Source of the DNA: Patiria pectinifera
Lineage: Eukaryota; Echinodermata; Asteroidea; Valvatida; Asterinidae
Reading direction: 5' to 3'
DNA length: 64,000 bases
Assembly: GCA_029964075.1 (NCBI GenBank)
Contig: CM057142.1
Location: 38,380,392-38,444,391 of the forward strand
The position numbers and the translations under genes were made by a program. The notes below the pieces were generated by a model that was not told where the DNA came from, made no database searches, and saw only the letters and a list, made by a program, of their open reading frames with translations. Position 1 is the stretch's first letter, and every line of letters starts with the position of its first letter. Below are positions 23,703 to 35,000 of the stretch, in pieces.

Positions 23703-26700
23703 CTGCAGGAGGCAAATAACATCGGGGATTACCAGTAACATCAGGGACGATGTTTTGGACTCGATGCACATATCACAGTTACAAAGAGGAAGTTGGAATG
23801 GGCCACTGGGAGGATTCCTGAAGGCCATGCTAAGATGCTACAGATTTGTGTATGTGCAGAATAAAATAAGGCGTGGGTACTTTGCGTCACATGCATGCGA
23901 ACTAGTGTGCACTAGTGTTATTTCCCAGCCACTAGTTTTGTCATGCAAAGCATGACTGTCTTTTTAAATGTCTTGAAAGTACGCCCTCCATCTGTGTTCT
24001 TCACTGAGCATCCTTTGGGAGATGATGCCTCATGATCACAACTTTGGTCAGCTCTGCCTGCCTGCAAAATTCTCCGCGCAGGAAATTGCTGATTTGAATT
24101 CCTCAAGGCTACGTAATTGCAATATTCACGCATATGGAAGAACTGATGCTGGTATGTGAAATGCACAGTTTGTCAAAAACATTTAGACAAAATGCGTGTC
24201 AGTGCCCCAAATTCAAAGAAAAAACACAGGAAAAGATACCAGAACTTTTTGGGGCCAAATAAGCAGTAACCCTCCTGCTGTTTGAACAATCACAGACACC
24301 ATTTTGTGGGTATGAACAAACATGAATCCTTGGTTACTGCACAAGTTTACATGTTGCTAAAATTCAAATATTACATTTTTGCAATATTTTATTAAGGGAA
24401 TAAATGTGTGCTCCGGAGGTTTTTATCACTCTGTTTAAGACCACTCAGAGTGTGGGTGCTGATAATTACCCGAGCCGAAGGCGAGGGTAATTATCAGCAC
24501 CCAGACTCTAAGTGGTCTTAAACAGAGAATAAATGATAAATCTGAGCACATATAATTTCCCATTCATCAAACTCTTTTTCGTAAAAAATCATATAATATT
24601 GTTCAACATCTCGATTTTGTTCATATAACAAATTCACTTTTGCTTTTTGAAACATCCCTCTTGCAAAATAATGGAGTGTTCAGCGGCCGGCAAAGATGTA
24701 AACAACCCTTTTACGGAGATTGACGGCGTATCATGTTCCTGCTTTGAATTTAGAACTATAAAATTCTGACTCCCTGGTAGTGTTGCGCATGCCTACGTGA
24801 GGATTGTGAACGTTCAACCAATGAAATGATAGGAGGCACTGGATTTTTAGGAGTCCACATTTTATTGTGACACTGGAAAAGTGTTTAAGACCAGCTAGCC
24901 ATGTCTTTATCATCCGTTTAAGACCGGCCACGTGACGGGCTCTCGACCAATAGGAATGCGTAAACTGTCTTAGGTATTTATGAATGTTAGATTTAGGTAA
25001 AGGTTCAATTAAACTGCCTTCGTGAACACGATTTTTCTATTGATTTGTTCCCCAAAATAGCCTTGTTAAAGTGAACACATCTATTCAGATACAGTGCTCA
25101 TTGTTATCTCACATGTTCTTCTGGTACTGAGCTGAAGTCCCTGCTTGCAGGTGGCTGACTAGAGTGCGGCGCACTGCCTGGCTCCGTGTCGGGGGTATCT
25201 CCTGTCATCCAGAGAATCCAAAATGAGAACGTTCAATTAAACTCTAAACATCCATCATTCCATGAAAATTGTGGTATGTTTATGCTTATTTAAAGGTGTG
25301 ACACCTTTAATGCTTCATATTGGAACAACTTATTTTACTAGTAGTACAAGTTTTCCAATGAGACATCACACATGAAATGGCCTATAGAAATTAAACGGTG
25401 TTCAACTAAAATAACGTGTTTTAAAATGTTGGAATCGCATTCTGCCCAAAAGTATTAAACAGCCTAAACATTTTATATTAGGTTAGTTTGTTTATCTCTG
25501 AAACCCTTACATGTAGATGTATATGAACCAATCACCACCAACAAGCCATTTTTGAGGTGATGACACGCGCGCGCGCCCTCGAGCGCGCGCGCCACACGCG
25601 TTCTAAAAAAACAAGACGCGCACGCATTCGCAACATGTCATGCATTATGCATGACAATTGTCTAGCAAATCGGTAGACAAAGGTAAAGAAAAACATAAGC
25701 GCTCTCCACGAGATGGTAAAGGCCCTCGCGGCTTCGCCGCTCGTGCTAGTCTTTTTACGTGCCAGCATCCGGGTGCGTCACGTGTCCGGATAAGCGCGTG
25801 GGACTTGACTAAAGGCTATGTTTTTGTGCGCATTGCATCATTCTGAATATCAGCTTACCTGAACTACTGGTACGGTTCTGCCGCTGCCTGAAGACTGACG
25901 CTAAGGACCCTGCAGTCCCTCTGCCTAAAGGTGCACTCTACCGAACAAACGACAAACTAAAAAGTGTCAGTTAACTTTGGACAATAGATTTGTTTGTACG
26001 TAACATAACATGTAAATGTTGCGTTAAAGGAAACAAAAAAATATATTTACAATATTCATAGGGGTGTTTCAGGTGGCAATATCCCTCTTTCTGTTTGACC
26101 ACTGTTAAATATTTACACATTAACCCTAACTCTCCTGTCTTTTACTAAGTATTATAAGTCCACCAAAATCCATAAATCTCACTGCTTCCAATGCATGCTT
26201 TGTTTCAGGCCTCCAGGACCAAGTCCATCATACTTTGTCAATATTTAGCCAAACAAGGCCTGCAGGACCAAGTCCCTTCTCCCCCTCCCCCCAAAAAATC
26301 CCCCTCCCCCCAAAAAATCCCCCCCCCCCAAAAAAAAATTCCACCAAAATGGGGGATGGATTTTGATGGAGTTAGCTTTAATGGAAAAATATTCTCACCT
26401 TTAGTTAAAAAAAATTCTGGTGTTTAACACCCTACATATTAATTTTTTCCCTAGAAAATCCTAGATCAATCAATTGTGTGAATGTAAAGGTAGAATAGAT
26501 CGATTTGCAGCTATACAAAAAGAAAATGACCAAATTATGGTTACAAAGCTTACTCCATGTGAAATAGTTTCTCCTGGCATGCTGTTACTTTGAAGAAAAC
26601 AGTAAAAGAAGGTCACTACCGAAGATGAGTCAAGTGACGCATTATCGGAAATTTCTGTTAGTACTTGGTTTGTAATTGGGCATATTGGGCGAATCCGTGA

Positions 26701-29700
26701 ATGGGTGCTCGCAATCATTGACACGACACACATGTGTGCGCAGTTGCTATTATTCGTTGGTTCAGTGCAGCGTGACGTACCTGCAATCGGCTGAATGAGA
26801 ACGTATTCCAGATGCTGATTTCGGGGGGCACTTCAAAATATGACTCGGGAACTTTTGAACTGAAATTGAGATCCTAGAAAACTGTTTTTTTTCAGAATAT
26901 ACAGCATTCACAGTTAAAACTTTATCAGTTTACTTGTTAAGCACCCATCTTTATATTTTGAGCACTTTTGTTGCTTCAAAGGAAACAATTCACAAATGAC
27001 AAATGATCTACTCTACCTTTAATTTCAAAGAGGAACTTACAATAGTCGGCCTGATAGATGAGGCAGCCCCCCTAGCCTGCGCCTGTTGCCTAAACTGTGC
27101 CATGATCATCCGCTGCTCCATTAACTCCATTCGCTGCTGCCTTTGGAGTTCCAAGGTGGCCCCCATGGGCAGGGGGCCCTCCCGTGGGGGGCTGGACCTC
27201 AGGAGGGGGCCGAGCAATGCTGCCGAGAGGCGGGCCAGGGGATTGGGGATACGCAGCCAGGACTGGAGGTACAAGATGTTGAGGCGGTACAGGAGGCCGG
27301 AGAGGAGACCGCATCCCACAACAATGCAGGACTGTGTGGAGTGAGATACCAACTGCAGAAACAGCAATGAAATACAATGTTTCTAAAGGGTGTGATGCTA
27401 CCATTGTTTTTTTTCAAGATATGTATCCATACTGAGGTCCTGATGCATTAAGTCTTGGTTCCAAGACATCCTTAGCGGTGTGGTGTTTTAGCAAGCAACG
27501 GGATATGCAGCGAGTTATCAAAGTGGGTGCCCTTTACACACATGCCAACAGGGCACGGTTCGTCGCTGAGTCAGGTTCGGAAACAGTACGTCCTTACATA
27601 TAGTTGTCAGAGACAACATGAAATTGAGTCCTGATAGTTTTTCGGGCATATCTTTTGTGCAGTACGGGCACAAAAGCAAACCAAAATAAAGGGCCTATTT
27701 TTCGGGGGGGGGGGGGTGAAAAAGTCCAAAATAAAAAACAGTAGCCTTTCCTGTTCAATAAAAAAACATACAAAATGTACAAATTTAACATTTGTTGGGA
27801 GAAACAAAATCCAAACTGTTGAAAATCATGGGCAGGGCAAGTGATGGCTGTTTTGACACATGTGACATGCATACATTTGTAGTGTTCATCCCATCACTAT
27901 GAACGTGCACCAGGTTTTAATTTTCAAACTTTTGCAAATATGTGAAACTGCTACAACTCCTTAACTGTTCTGAAGTTTTGTTTTGGAGGTTCATGTAAAT
28001 GCTTCATGTCTTGTTCACAATGACTTCTTTGTTTTTTTCTCTACATTTATTCATAGCTACTTATCAGAATACATATATTCTTATTATGTTCTGTTCTGTA
28101 GAAGGCCAATGGAATTTCCCGTCAGGGATAATAAAGTCAAATTGAATTGAATTGAATTGAATTGAATTGAATTGAATTGAATTGAATTGAATTGAATAGC
28201 AGCATTCTCAAGTCGGGATTATCCATACGCTCTTGAATCCTCACATCCAACAAAGCACATTTAGTATAAAGAAAAGACTCGGAAAGAAGTTCTCTGCACA
28301 AGTTACAAAAGTGACTGAATTCAACATATCTATTCAAAGTATCCCACTTCAGGATACGCTTACCTCACTCATTTTTTGTAACGCTAACCCTGCTTATTAA
28401 TGCAACAGAATGCACCACTGCTTAATGCAACAGAATGCACCACTGCACCAGTTCTAAAAACTTGTTGCAAATTGTTGCATTCAGCAGTCTCCTGATCTGA
28501 TGCATTCCACCCCCTGCATTCCGTTGCATTTGGCAGGGTAGGTACTTGGTACCAAGGCTGGCATGTATTAGTTCACTGCATTCTGTTGCATTTGGCAGGG
28601 TGCCTGGAGAATTCAAAAACTCTGTAATCCCCATACAAAAACATTCAATGTTCCATGTGCTACAATGCTGCAATTGTGGAGCTTGGAAAGTAGAAAAAAT
28701 GAACAAAGTTTTTTTGTTTAAAGTTATAGTCCATCATTTGTAATTTGTGCATTTTGTTCGTTTGAAGCAACAAAGTGCTCAAAATCTAAAGAAGAGTACT
28801 GAACAACTATCCTGATAAAGTTTCAGCTCAGCTTCAGCTGTATGTTCTGAGAAAAACAGCATTCTAGGATCTCAATTTCAAATCAAAAGTTGCTGAATCA
28901 TGTTTTGAATTGCGCCTGAATTCAGCGTCCGAGACACGTTCTCGCTGAGCCGAATGCAGCTACGCGATGTCGCGCACTGATCCGACGAATTATAGCAACC
29001 GGGGGTGCGTGTGCGTCGTGCCAATGCTTGCGCGCGCTTCGCCGAATTACAAAACGAACTACTAATTTAAATTTTCCTACGGTGCGTCTTAAGAAGCACC
29101 GTTGGAAAGGCCTTCTTTCGTTGATTTCTTCAAAATGACAGCTTGCCAGAAAGAATAATTTCACAGGGAGTTTAGTCCCCTTACTATCTTTCAACCAAGT
29201 ATGTTTTTCAACAATAATTACGCCAGTTACTTTTCGGATAGCTGCAAATAATGGACTATAGCTTTAATGATTAGGACACTAGGCAAGGCACTCACTTGTA
29301 ATCCGAAGATGTACACTAACCACTTTCCGTTCAGTAAATGGCCAAAAACATTCTGACCAGAAATGTAGGGCACATCACAGACGAACGGCACAAATAGTGA
29401 TGCCACGACTCCCGTCCTGAAAAACAGGGTAAAAAAATCAAGGGTTTTAGGATGTTTTAATCTGCAGGAGGATTGTGAATTGTTTGGCACCAAGAAGCTG
29501 AGCCCCTTTTCACAGAGAAGCTAATAAAAACTGTTAAGCAAATGTCCATGCTTAATTAAAGGCAGGGTAGATCATTCATCATTTGTGCATTTTTTTTCGT
29601 TTGAAGCAACGAAAGTGCTCAAAATCTAAAGACGGGTGCATTTTTTTCATTTCATCATTCAGATCTCCAGAATCATGAAACAATACTGTCTTAACCCTAA

Positions 29701-32700
29701 CCCCCTAGGCTCTTGCACTAGAAAGGATACCAAACCTAACAAATTTCAACAGCTGCATACAGGTCTGTAAGCACTGGTACCAAAACTGCCAAACTCCAAC
29801 AGGCCTTGTACGGGGAACAGTACTAAACCTGCCAAACTCCAACTGTTGGAGTTTGATTGACTTGGTATGGATGGGCCTATGCATTGTCGAGTGATTGGAT
29901 AGGGATGGTACCAAACCTAACAAAATAAAGCAATATGTACATGCACATTTGACCACAAACTGTGCTGAGGACCGTGGGTGAGCATACCCACGAAGAAATG
30001 CCATTGAACTCCAACGTGTTCACAAATCTCATGCCCTTCTGCCCCGAACCTCACAAAATTCAACAGGGTCTCCCTGGGCCTTTGGTACCCAGTCAATCAA
30101 AGTCCAACACCAACTGGCCAGTGTTCGGTACCAACCCTGCCAAAATCAAGCAAAACCCGCTGTTGGAGCTTGATGGGCTCAGGGTTGTTAGGGTTAAAAA
30201 AAAAACTCACGGTCCTGGAGTCCAGTGTACTGGGATGTTGCCATGATGGTAATTATGAAAGGCAAACAATGCGGCCAGCTCTAGACATGTTGTCATCACT
30301 CCATTGGCAAACAAGTACGACTGAAAACAGAAAGAAACAAAATATTCTAGCAATGACTATCAACATGTTTCATGCTTCACGAACGGGTTTATAGAGTTAT
30401 AGTCAAGCCAATCACAAGCTGAAATGGGAAAGCAATCACAAGGAGATGAACAACGACAAATAACAAATGCCTTTGTCACAGTCCTCTTGCATAGCTTGTC
30501 AATGGACCGATCCAGTAAGCCCCGCCCACTGCGCACTGGGCAAATTAACACGTGCTCCTCTCCCAATGCCACTCTGCATTTTCCTGCCGCGCGCAGCATA
30601 CGCGCGTGCACGCATTTCGGACTTTTGTGCACGCACGTCGGACATAAATCACGGCTGTGATTGGTCAGAACACCATGGGGCGGTGCTTATTGGTTCGGTC
30701 CATTGATTTATGATTGACCTAGGACATGTTTCGTGAGACCTTTACTACTTGGACAATTCCAGCGTTATGAAAGGAAGTGTAATATCAGCGACAGAGCCAA
30801 TTAACTTCACTTATTAACCGATGGTAGCCATGTCACCTCTAGGACGATTTTCAATCAATGAACCATACTATTTTAATTAATGATTCAGAGAAATTATCCA
30901 AAACTCCTAGTCGATTAATCTCCTTGACCATTACTAGATGATGGATGAATAAGATGAGAAAATAATACCTTTTTAGGTAAATTTACTGCGCTTTGAAAGC
31001 TCTGTCACAGACATTACATACATGTTACACTGGAATTGCCCATAGCAAACTTAACAAAATATTTTATAGACGTGAAACTTCCGAACTAACTTGATCATGT
31101 TTATAATACTAAAATATGATGATCTTCCAAATTATATTACTCCATCGTACCCATTCAAGGTAAATGTGGTAACAGGTTTGCTCCATTCGACAAAATGTTT
31201 TATTTTGCTTGCACTTGTACAGCTTGGTAAAAACATTTTTTTATCTTGCAGTGAAGTTGTGTTCCTCATGCTCTTCAACAAATTCATTTTTTTCCCTACT
31301 AATACATTTTCTACTTGTATTTTTTTAAAACAAAAACACCTACCCCCCCCCCCCTTTTGTTAACGTTTGCAACACCCTGAAAATAAAGATTCGCTAGCAG
31401 ACTGGCTCCCGGTCCACACATTATCGATAATGATTGTTAGTTGGGAACCAGCCTACCCGCGAAAACAGAATTAGTGTCTGATAGCCAATGATTCAAAATT
31501 GTAATGTCACAATTCCATAACTAAACATGGGCCGATTTATTTTTTCAGTCGAGGACTTATTCATAAAGGAATTGTATTGCTAGAAAAACAGCAACCGATA
31601 AAAGGAACCTAATTCTTGGGATAAAACTTGATAATTGCATGGGGAACACACCTTTAAATAAGTGAAATAATATACATTTTCCTTCATTCACATTGCAGTT
31701 GCTAAAATATGTGGCCCCACAACTACATGTATGTGCACAGGTTTCTTTTCAGTAAATGTATACTGTTGTTGCTTTGATTTTCTTTGTATACTGTGGTTGC
31801 CATGTTTGGGTCAAGGAGGCAAAATGAGGTTTCTAAAAAAAGGTTGCACATTCTTTCATCTACAAATATTTTGTTCCTGCCCTTTCGCCTCCCCAGTTTT
31901 GTTGCTGTACCTTTTGTTCAACATAAAGAAAGCACTCACTGCGAATTTGGTTGATCCATAGCGTTTTTCAAAGACACGGAAATTGTACATGAGCACAAGG
32001 CCCAGTAGTAAATTCTTTGGGTCTAAAAATGCCAGCTTGCTTGTTAACAATCGCCATATCTGGAAAAATATAATCAACAACAATACAATCATCAATATGA
32101 TTACAGGATATGTTTGAGGAAAGATCATGCCACAATTCGATTACAATTATAAACATGGTTGTAGTCTTCAATCAGACCTCTCTGGAAATAGGCTAAAACT
32201 GACAAAATGTTGATATCTTATGATAGGTTTTTTTCTTTTCACATTAATTCTCATGTTAACCCTAACTCCCTGGACATGCTGGAGTGTTTTACTAGGAACC
32301 TTCCTCACTCAGGCAAATTCCAACACCATTATTGTAAACTGTAAACACTAACTGTTGGTCTCTGATTATTGGTGGTATGCCTGACCCGATGTAAAGCATA
32401 ATCAGTTCACTAGTGCAGTACTCATCCTAACAGATTCCAACAAACCCTGGTGTTGGAGTTTGACTGAATGGGGATTGTAAGGGTAACTAGGAGGGCAGCA
32501 GGGCTTTTTGGGTGTGGCGCCCTAAAATATAAATTCTAAAATTGCATTTATCACTTGTGCACATTGCAAAACTTGTGACCTCTCCATTGAACAAAAACAA
32601 AAAAACTGAGTCGACGCTATGTTAAGTATGTTATCGATTTTGTTTTTTCAATTCAGCTTGGACTAATAGACTTGACTCAAGTCAGACTTCATTGGATGTC

Positions 32701-33842
32701 CACAACACACCCTGCCATCACAACCTAGCCCTGAATGCCATCATCATCGTCATGCCCTGAGTGCAACAGCAAGTGCCATATTAACATGCATACCACTTCA
32801 AGTGCGTAAGTGTATGCATGCTGCATTCGCTCATACCCACCGCCCTGCAAACAGGGCGCTAGGAAGGGCAGATGAGCTCCACAGAATCTTATGAAGGATG
32901 TGGGGATGGCATTCTGGGTAATTTATCATGACCAATGCATAAAGCATCTGGCTGCAGCTGTAGACCACAGTTAGCCGATGCGCACAAATACTATCCGAAA
33001 ACTTTCCCATAGAAATGCATACACACCATACCGGATGTGATTTCTTTTTCATTGCGGACCATGTGGACAAATTTTGAGCGTCAGATGATATGCACTTCGA
33101 CCCTTTGTGAATTCGAAATGGAATCTGAGCATGGCCTGAGCAACTGACGGGAGTTGAAAATTTACAAAACAGATATAAGTTTTACATATTTTCCTACATT
33201 ATTATGCTTTTTCAACCAAAAAAGGGCGCCGCATTTATAAACGGGCCGGGAATCAAAGAGTGATGAATGACTCAGTCTTAACGGCCGTTTCAAAACCTCG
33301 CTGGGTTGTGGTATGGTCGTGATGACTTGCAGGTCACAGGTCACGCAAAATCTATCCAATCAGAGCGTTCATTCGTCAGCCCTTCCCAGCATCCTGTTTG
33401 CAGGGCGGGGGGTACGAGCGAAGCATGCTGCACAGACCAAACGTAACACCCAACTCGAACCAAGCCTAAATTCAGCTCAAGCGTGAAACAAGCACAACAT
33501 ACAAAGCTCCCTTTTTAAAGGAATCTTTGCCTGTAAATGCGGAAATTTTGTTGGGACAAAAAATTCAAAATATTAAAAAATCATGGGGATACTAACTTTA
33601 ACTTTTTGTTCTGATTCACACTAAGGTATTTATTATGATCAGATGAATGCTGATATGACCGATGAGTTTTAAAAATTTAATATTTTAATATTGTCAATTG
33701 TCTCTTATTCTCACCTCCAACTTCTGTGTGAGTGATTCTATTGTGTAAGAAAACAACTGCTGAAAACGTGGGCCCATAATGAGCAAGCTAGTTGACAGAC
33801 AGCCAATACCAATCAGTAGACCCTTGCTGACTGGTGTCTTAT
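23592..33842 (-). CDS. UBAC2: UBAC2: ER rhomboid-like protein with C-terminal UBA domain (8 exons traced)
   Basis: Exons on the minus strand, in order: 33842-33715, 32059-31940, 30320-30211, 29416-29296, 27352-27041, 25937-25859, 25201-25113, 23702-23592. All have AG acceptors and GT donors, and the phases join without a stop. The product follows UBAC2 along its length: N-terminal membrane segment (LLIGIGCLSTSLLIMGP), IWRL and YNFRVFEKRYGS, membrane block VVASLFVPFVCDVP, YIFGLQ, the MGATLELQRQQRMELMEQ linker, and a UBA domain with TDMGFNRSAVVQALLATHNN. With the tentative first exon the length would be 365 aa; human is 344. UBAC2 is a catalytically dead rhomboid-like ER protein that binds ubiquitin and UBXD8/ERAD factors. 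The incoming phase of the first traced exon requires a short upstream exon ending in a single T. Confidence 0.93.
24417..24990. repeat. Interspersed repeat F4, copy a
   Basis: It starts with a hairpin (GTTTAAGACCACT to AGTGGTCTTAAAC, with arms running to TAATTACCC). The right part holds GCATGCCTACGTGAG and GTTTAAGACCGGCCACGTGA, shared with 40520-41410 and 42840-43385. At the position where copy b carries a TTAA element this copy reads GTTCAACCAAT and has no insert. Confidence 0.65.
25113..25201 (-). CDS. UBAC2: UBAC2 exon: acidic/Ser-Pro linker before UBA
   Basis: The 89-nt exon has acceptor GATGACAG and donor GTGAGA. It encodes GDTPDTEPGSAPHSS...SSVPEEH and joins in phase to the UBA exon (EEH-VQQL), as in the SEEQVARL context of vertebrate UBAC2. 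Confidence 0.85.
25730..25817. mobile_element. Half copy of the 193-bp palindromic MITE
   Basis: Matches the right half of 10479-10671 (CCGCTCGTGCTAGTCTTTTT through GTGGGACTTGACTAAAGGCT). The left arm is missing. It lies just 5' (on the plus strand) of a UBAC2 exon, and its end is 42 nt from the donor position. Confidence 0.65.
25859..25937 (-). CDS. UBAC2: UBAC2 exon: basic linker
   Basis: The 79-nt exon is chosen because it is the only arrangement found that links the phase-0 donor at 27041 to the phase-1 acceptor at 25201. The acceptor is TTCGGTAG and the donor GTAAGC. It encodes SAPLGRGTAG...FRQRQNRTSSS; the RQRQN words match the family linker. The acceptor choice is less certain than the other exons. 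Confidence 0.65.
26488..27018. mobile_element. TTAA-target MITE (AGGTAGAGTAG ends), UBAC2 intron
   Basis: Ends AGGTAGAATAGATCGATTTG and the inverse of AGGTAGAGTAGATCATTTG. The right flank is TTAA and the left flank GTAA (decayed). The subterminal word GAAGCAACAAAAGTGCTCAA is shared with 28722-29263 and 29560-29650. No transposase. Confidence 0.7.
27041..27352 (-). CDS. UBAC2: UBAC2 exon: last membrane segment and coiled linker
   Basis: The 104-codon phase-0 exon has acceptor TTTCTGCAG and donor GTAAGT. It encodes LVSHSTQSCIVVGCGLLSGL, then WLRIPNPLARLSA and the conserved MGATLELQRQQRMELMEQ block. A TTAA-flanked MITE ends 12 nt beyond the donor hexamer. Confidence 0.92.
28100..28197 (+). repeat. 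Retroelement-like 3' tail with (AATTG)n microsatellite
   Basis: GAATTTCCCGTCAGGGATAA followed by TAAAG and about 11 copies of AATTG (28137-28197). This stop-tail-microsatellite arrangement resembles the 3' ends of CR1/L2-type LINEs and their SINE partners. The body of the element was not recognised. Confidence 0.5.
28387..28601. repeat. Foldback with TGCAACAGAATGCA arms, copy 1
   Basis: The left side ACCCTGC...TGCAACAGAATGCA is inverted at the right (TGCATTCTGTTGCATTTGGC then AGGGT). The TGCATTC(T/C)GTTGCATTTGGC unit is repeated within. A near-identical copy lies at 63393-63570. Confidence 0.65.
28722..29263. mobile_element. TTAA-target MITE, UBAC2 intron
   Basis: Flanked by TTAA at 28718-28721 and 29264-29267. 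Terminal inverted repeats AGTTATAGTCCATCATTTG and the inverse of AGCTATAGTCCATTATTTG. Same subterminal words as 26488-27018. Confidence 0.72.
29296..29416 (-). CDS. UBAC2: UBAC2 exon: membrane core
   Basis: Incoming phase 2, outgoing phase 0 (GTGAGT). It encodes TGVVASLFVPFVCDVPYIS...KWLVYIFGLQ, a close match to the family core. A MITE end lies about 22 nt past the donor hexamer. Confidence 0.92.
29560..29650. mobile_element. Truncated TTAA-target MITE end
   Basis: TTAA then AGGCAGGGTAGATCATTC and the family word GAAGCAACGAAAGTGCTCAA. Only the left end is present. Confidence 0.55.
29695..30193. mobile_element. TTAA-target MITE with telomere-like ends, at a UBAC2 donor
   Basis: Flanked by TTAA (29691-29694 and 30194-30197). 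Left end CCCTAACCCCCTAGG, right end GTTGTTAGGG. The interior holds tandem words CAAACTCCAACAGG and the inverse TTGGAGTTTG. TTAA duplication with CCC...GGG ends points to a piggyBac-type mover. Its edge is 7 nt from the GTGAGT donor of the 30211-30320 exon. Confidence 0.7.
30211..30320 (-). CDS. UBAC2: UBAC2 exon: membrane segment
   Basis: Acceptor TGTTTTCAG and donor GTGAGT. It encodes SYLFANGVMTTCLELAALFA...HWTPGP. It is preceded in frame by KFA and followed by TGVVAS, as in the family. A TTAA element begins 7 nt past the donor hexamer. Confidence 0.9.
31395..31455. repeat. Short hairpin element (TAG.CTGGCTCCC...GGGAACCAG.CTA)
   Basis: 61-bp inverted repeat. Similar hairpins occur at 36356-36423 and 61357-61439. 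Confidence 0.45.
31940..32059 (-). CDS. UBAC2: UBAC2 exon: IWRL / YNFRVFEKRYGS block
   Basis: The 40-codon phase-0 exon has acceptor TTTTTCCAG and donor GTGAGT. It encodes IWRLLTSKLAFLDPKNLLLG, then MYNFRVFEKRYGSTKFA, the most diagnostic UBAC2 stretch. Confidence 0.93.
32260..32483. mobile_element. Decayed TTAA-target MITE (CCCTAACTCCC end)
   Basis: The left end is TTAA|CCCTAACTCCCTGG; the right end is TTGTAAGGG|TAAC, with a damaged target site. The interior words CAAATTCCAACACCA and GGTGTTGGAGTTTGA relate it to 29695-30193. Confidence 0.55.
32816..33428. mobile_element. Inverted-repeat element in UBAC2 intron
   Basis: The left arm GCATGCTGCATTCGCTCATA with CGCCCTGCAAACAGG is inverted at the right arm (CCTGTTTGCAGGGCG ... 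GCGAAGCATGC). About 613 bp. No protein. Confidence 0.6.
33715..33842 (-). CDS. UBAC2: UBAC2 second exon: first membrane segment
   Basis: Acceptor TTTCTCAG, incoming phase 1, donor GTGAGA. It encodes KTPVSKGLLIGIGCLSTSLL...FQQLFSYTIESLTQKLE, running in frame into IWRL. The vertebrate N-terminus has YKAPLSKSLL at this place. Confidence 0.9.
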
Positions 33843-35000
33843 CTGAGAAACAAAAATATATTATAGACCAATAATGTTAATGTTCATGATCAAAGCAATG
33901 ACGTCTCACTTATTAGCATTCACCACGTGCATGGTGCTTTCAACATCAGTCAGTAGCGTAGCGAGAGTTTTTTTTATAAGTGGAGTTTTTTTCAAATTTC
34001 AATATTATGACGGGTGGCCGTTTTGATGGTTTCAACCATGTTCAAATACCTGTACAGTGCGCCAAGCACAAGCTTGCTGTGTGCAGAGACTGAGACAGCG
34101 TATTCAGCGTGTTGATTAGATGCTCCACCCCTCTCCCTCCCCCCCCTCTTGTCCTTGGGAGGTTTCAACTCCCCAAAAAAAAACCTCCAAGAATTGGCCG
34201 TCTCTGGTTGGATGGAGCGCTACATAATATTACATATTACTAACACTCTTTCATATCAATATCAACTTCAAAATAAGGAAAGAATGTTGCATGCATATTA
34301 TCTCAACGAAGGTCAGTCATTGCAAAAATGTTGAAAATACATGAATCTGGGACTGAGAAACAATGTTTCCAATTCGTATGAATTTACTGAGGAAACACTC
34401 AGAAAATGTTCAGACTAGTCTCAATAAGGTTTGTGCACAGGGTGACAAGTGATGGCCAGATAATTACGGGAATCTTTCCAAGGAATGTCTTCATCTGGCA
34501 TGTCCCAATTTTCGAAAGTCCGACCAGACATATCATAATAAGCCATTTCGGAGTTTCAACTGTGCATGCGCACATCCCATGACAACGATTAGGGTCATGG
34601 ATAAACAATTCGCCACACGCGTGCAAAATCATAGTGGGGTACCAATGAAATCAAAGAAATGTTCTTGTTTTGAAGTAGATGCAAAATGTTGATTGTTTTC
34701 AAAGGCACCATGGTTTAAGATGTTTTGTATGCTCCAACTTTTGTTCGAACAAAAATTTCCATCTTCTTTTTTACTAAAACAGAATCGCAAAATGTGGATT
34801 CGGTTACCACGTTCCTCATAGCCTTGTGTGCATTTATCTGCCGTGTTTATCCCCCCAAAATGGCCCAAAAATCGTCAAATCTTACTGTGCACCAGATTAT
34901 TATGGAATACCGAAATATCAGGGCGCGTGGGCTCGTAGTAATCAAGTACAATGTAGGCTAGCCACGTTTACGTGTCTTAGGACACAAGCATGACAAACAC
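33843..35000. other. Non-coding region, probably UBAC2 first intron or 5' flank
   Basis: I searched this stretch for the short first exon of UBAC2 (must end in a single T before GT and carry ATG in frame) and did not find a good candidate. Confidence 0.4.

Noticed and set aside
25560-25605. CpG-island promoter
   Set aside because: It is a short alternating CGCG run, low-complexity and without other promoter features.
27090-27404. Overlapping 70-110 aa frames on both strands around the large UBAC2 exon
   Set aside because: Only the minus frame of 27041-27352 shows family motifs and fits the splice phases; the others are shadows of a GC-rich exon.
29691-29706. Interstitial telomeric repeat
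   Set aside because: CCCTAACCCCC is a transposon end with a TTAA duplication, not a run of TTAGGG units.
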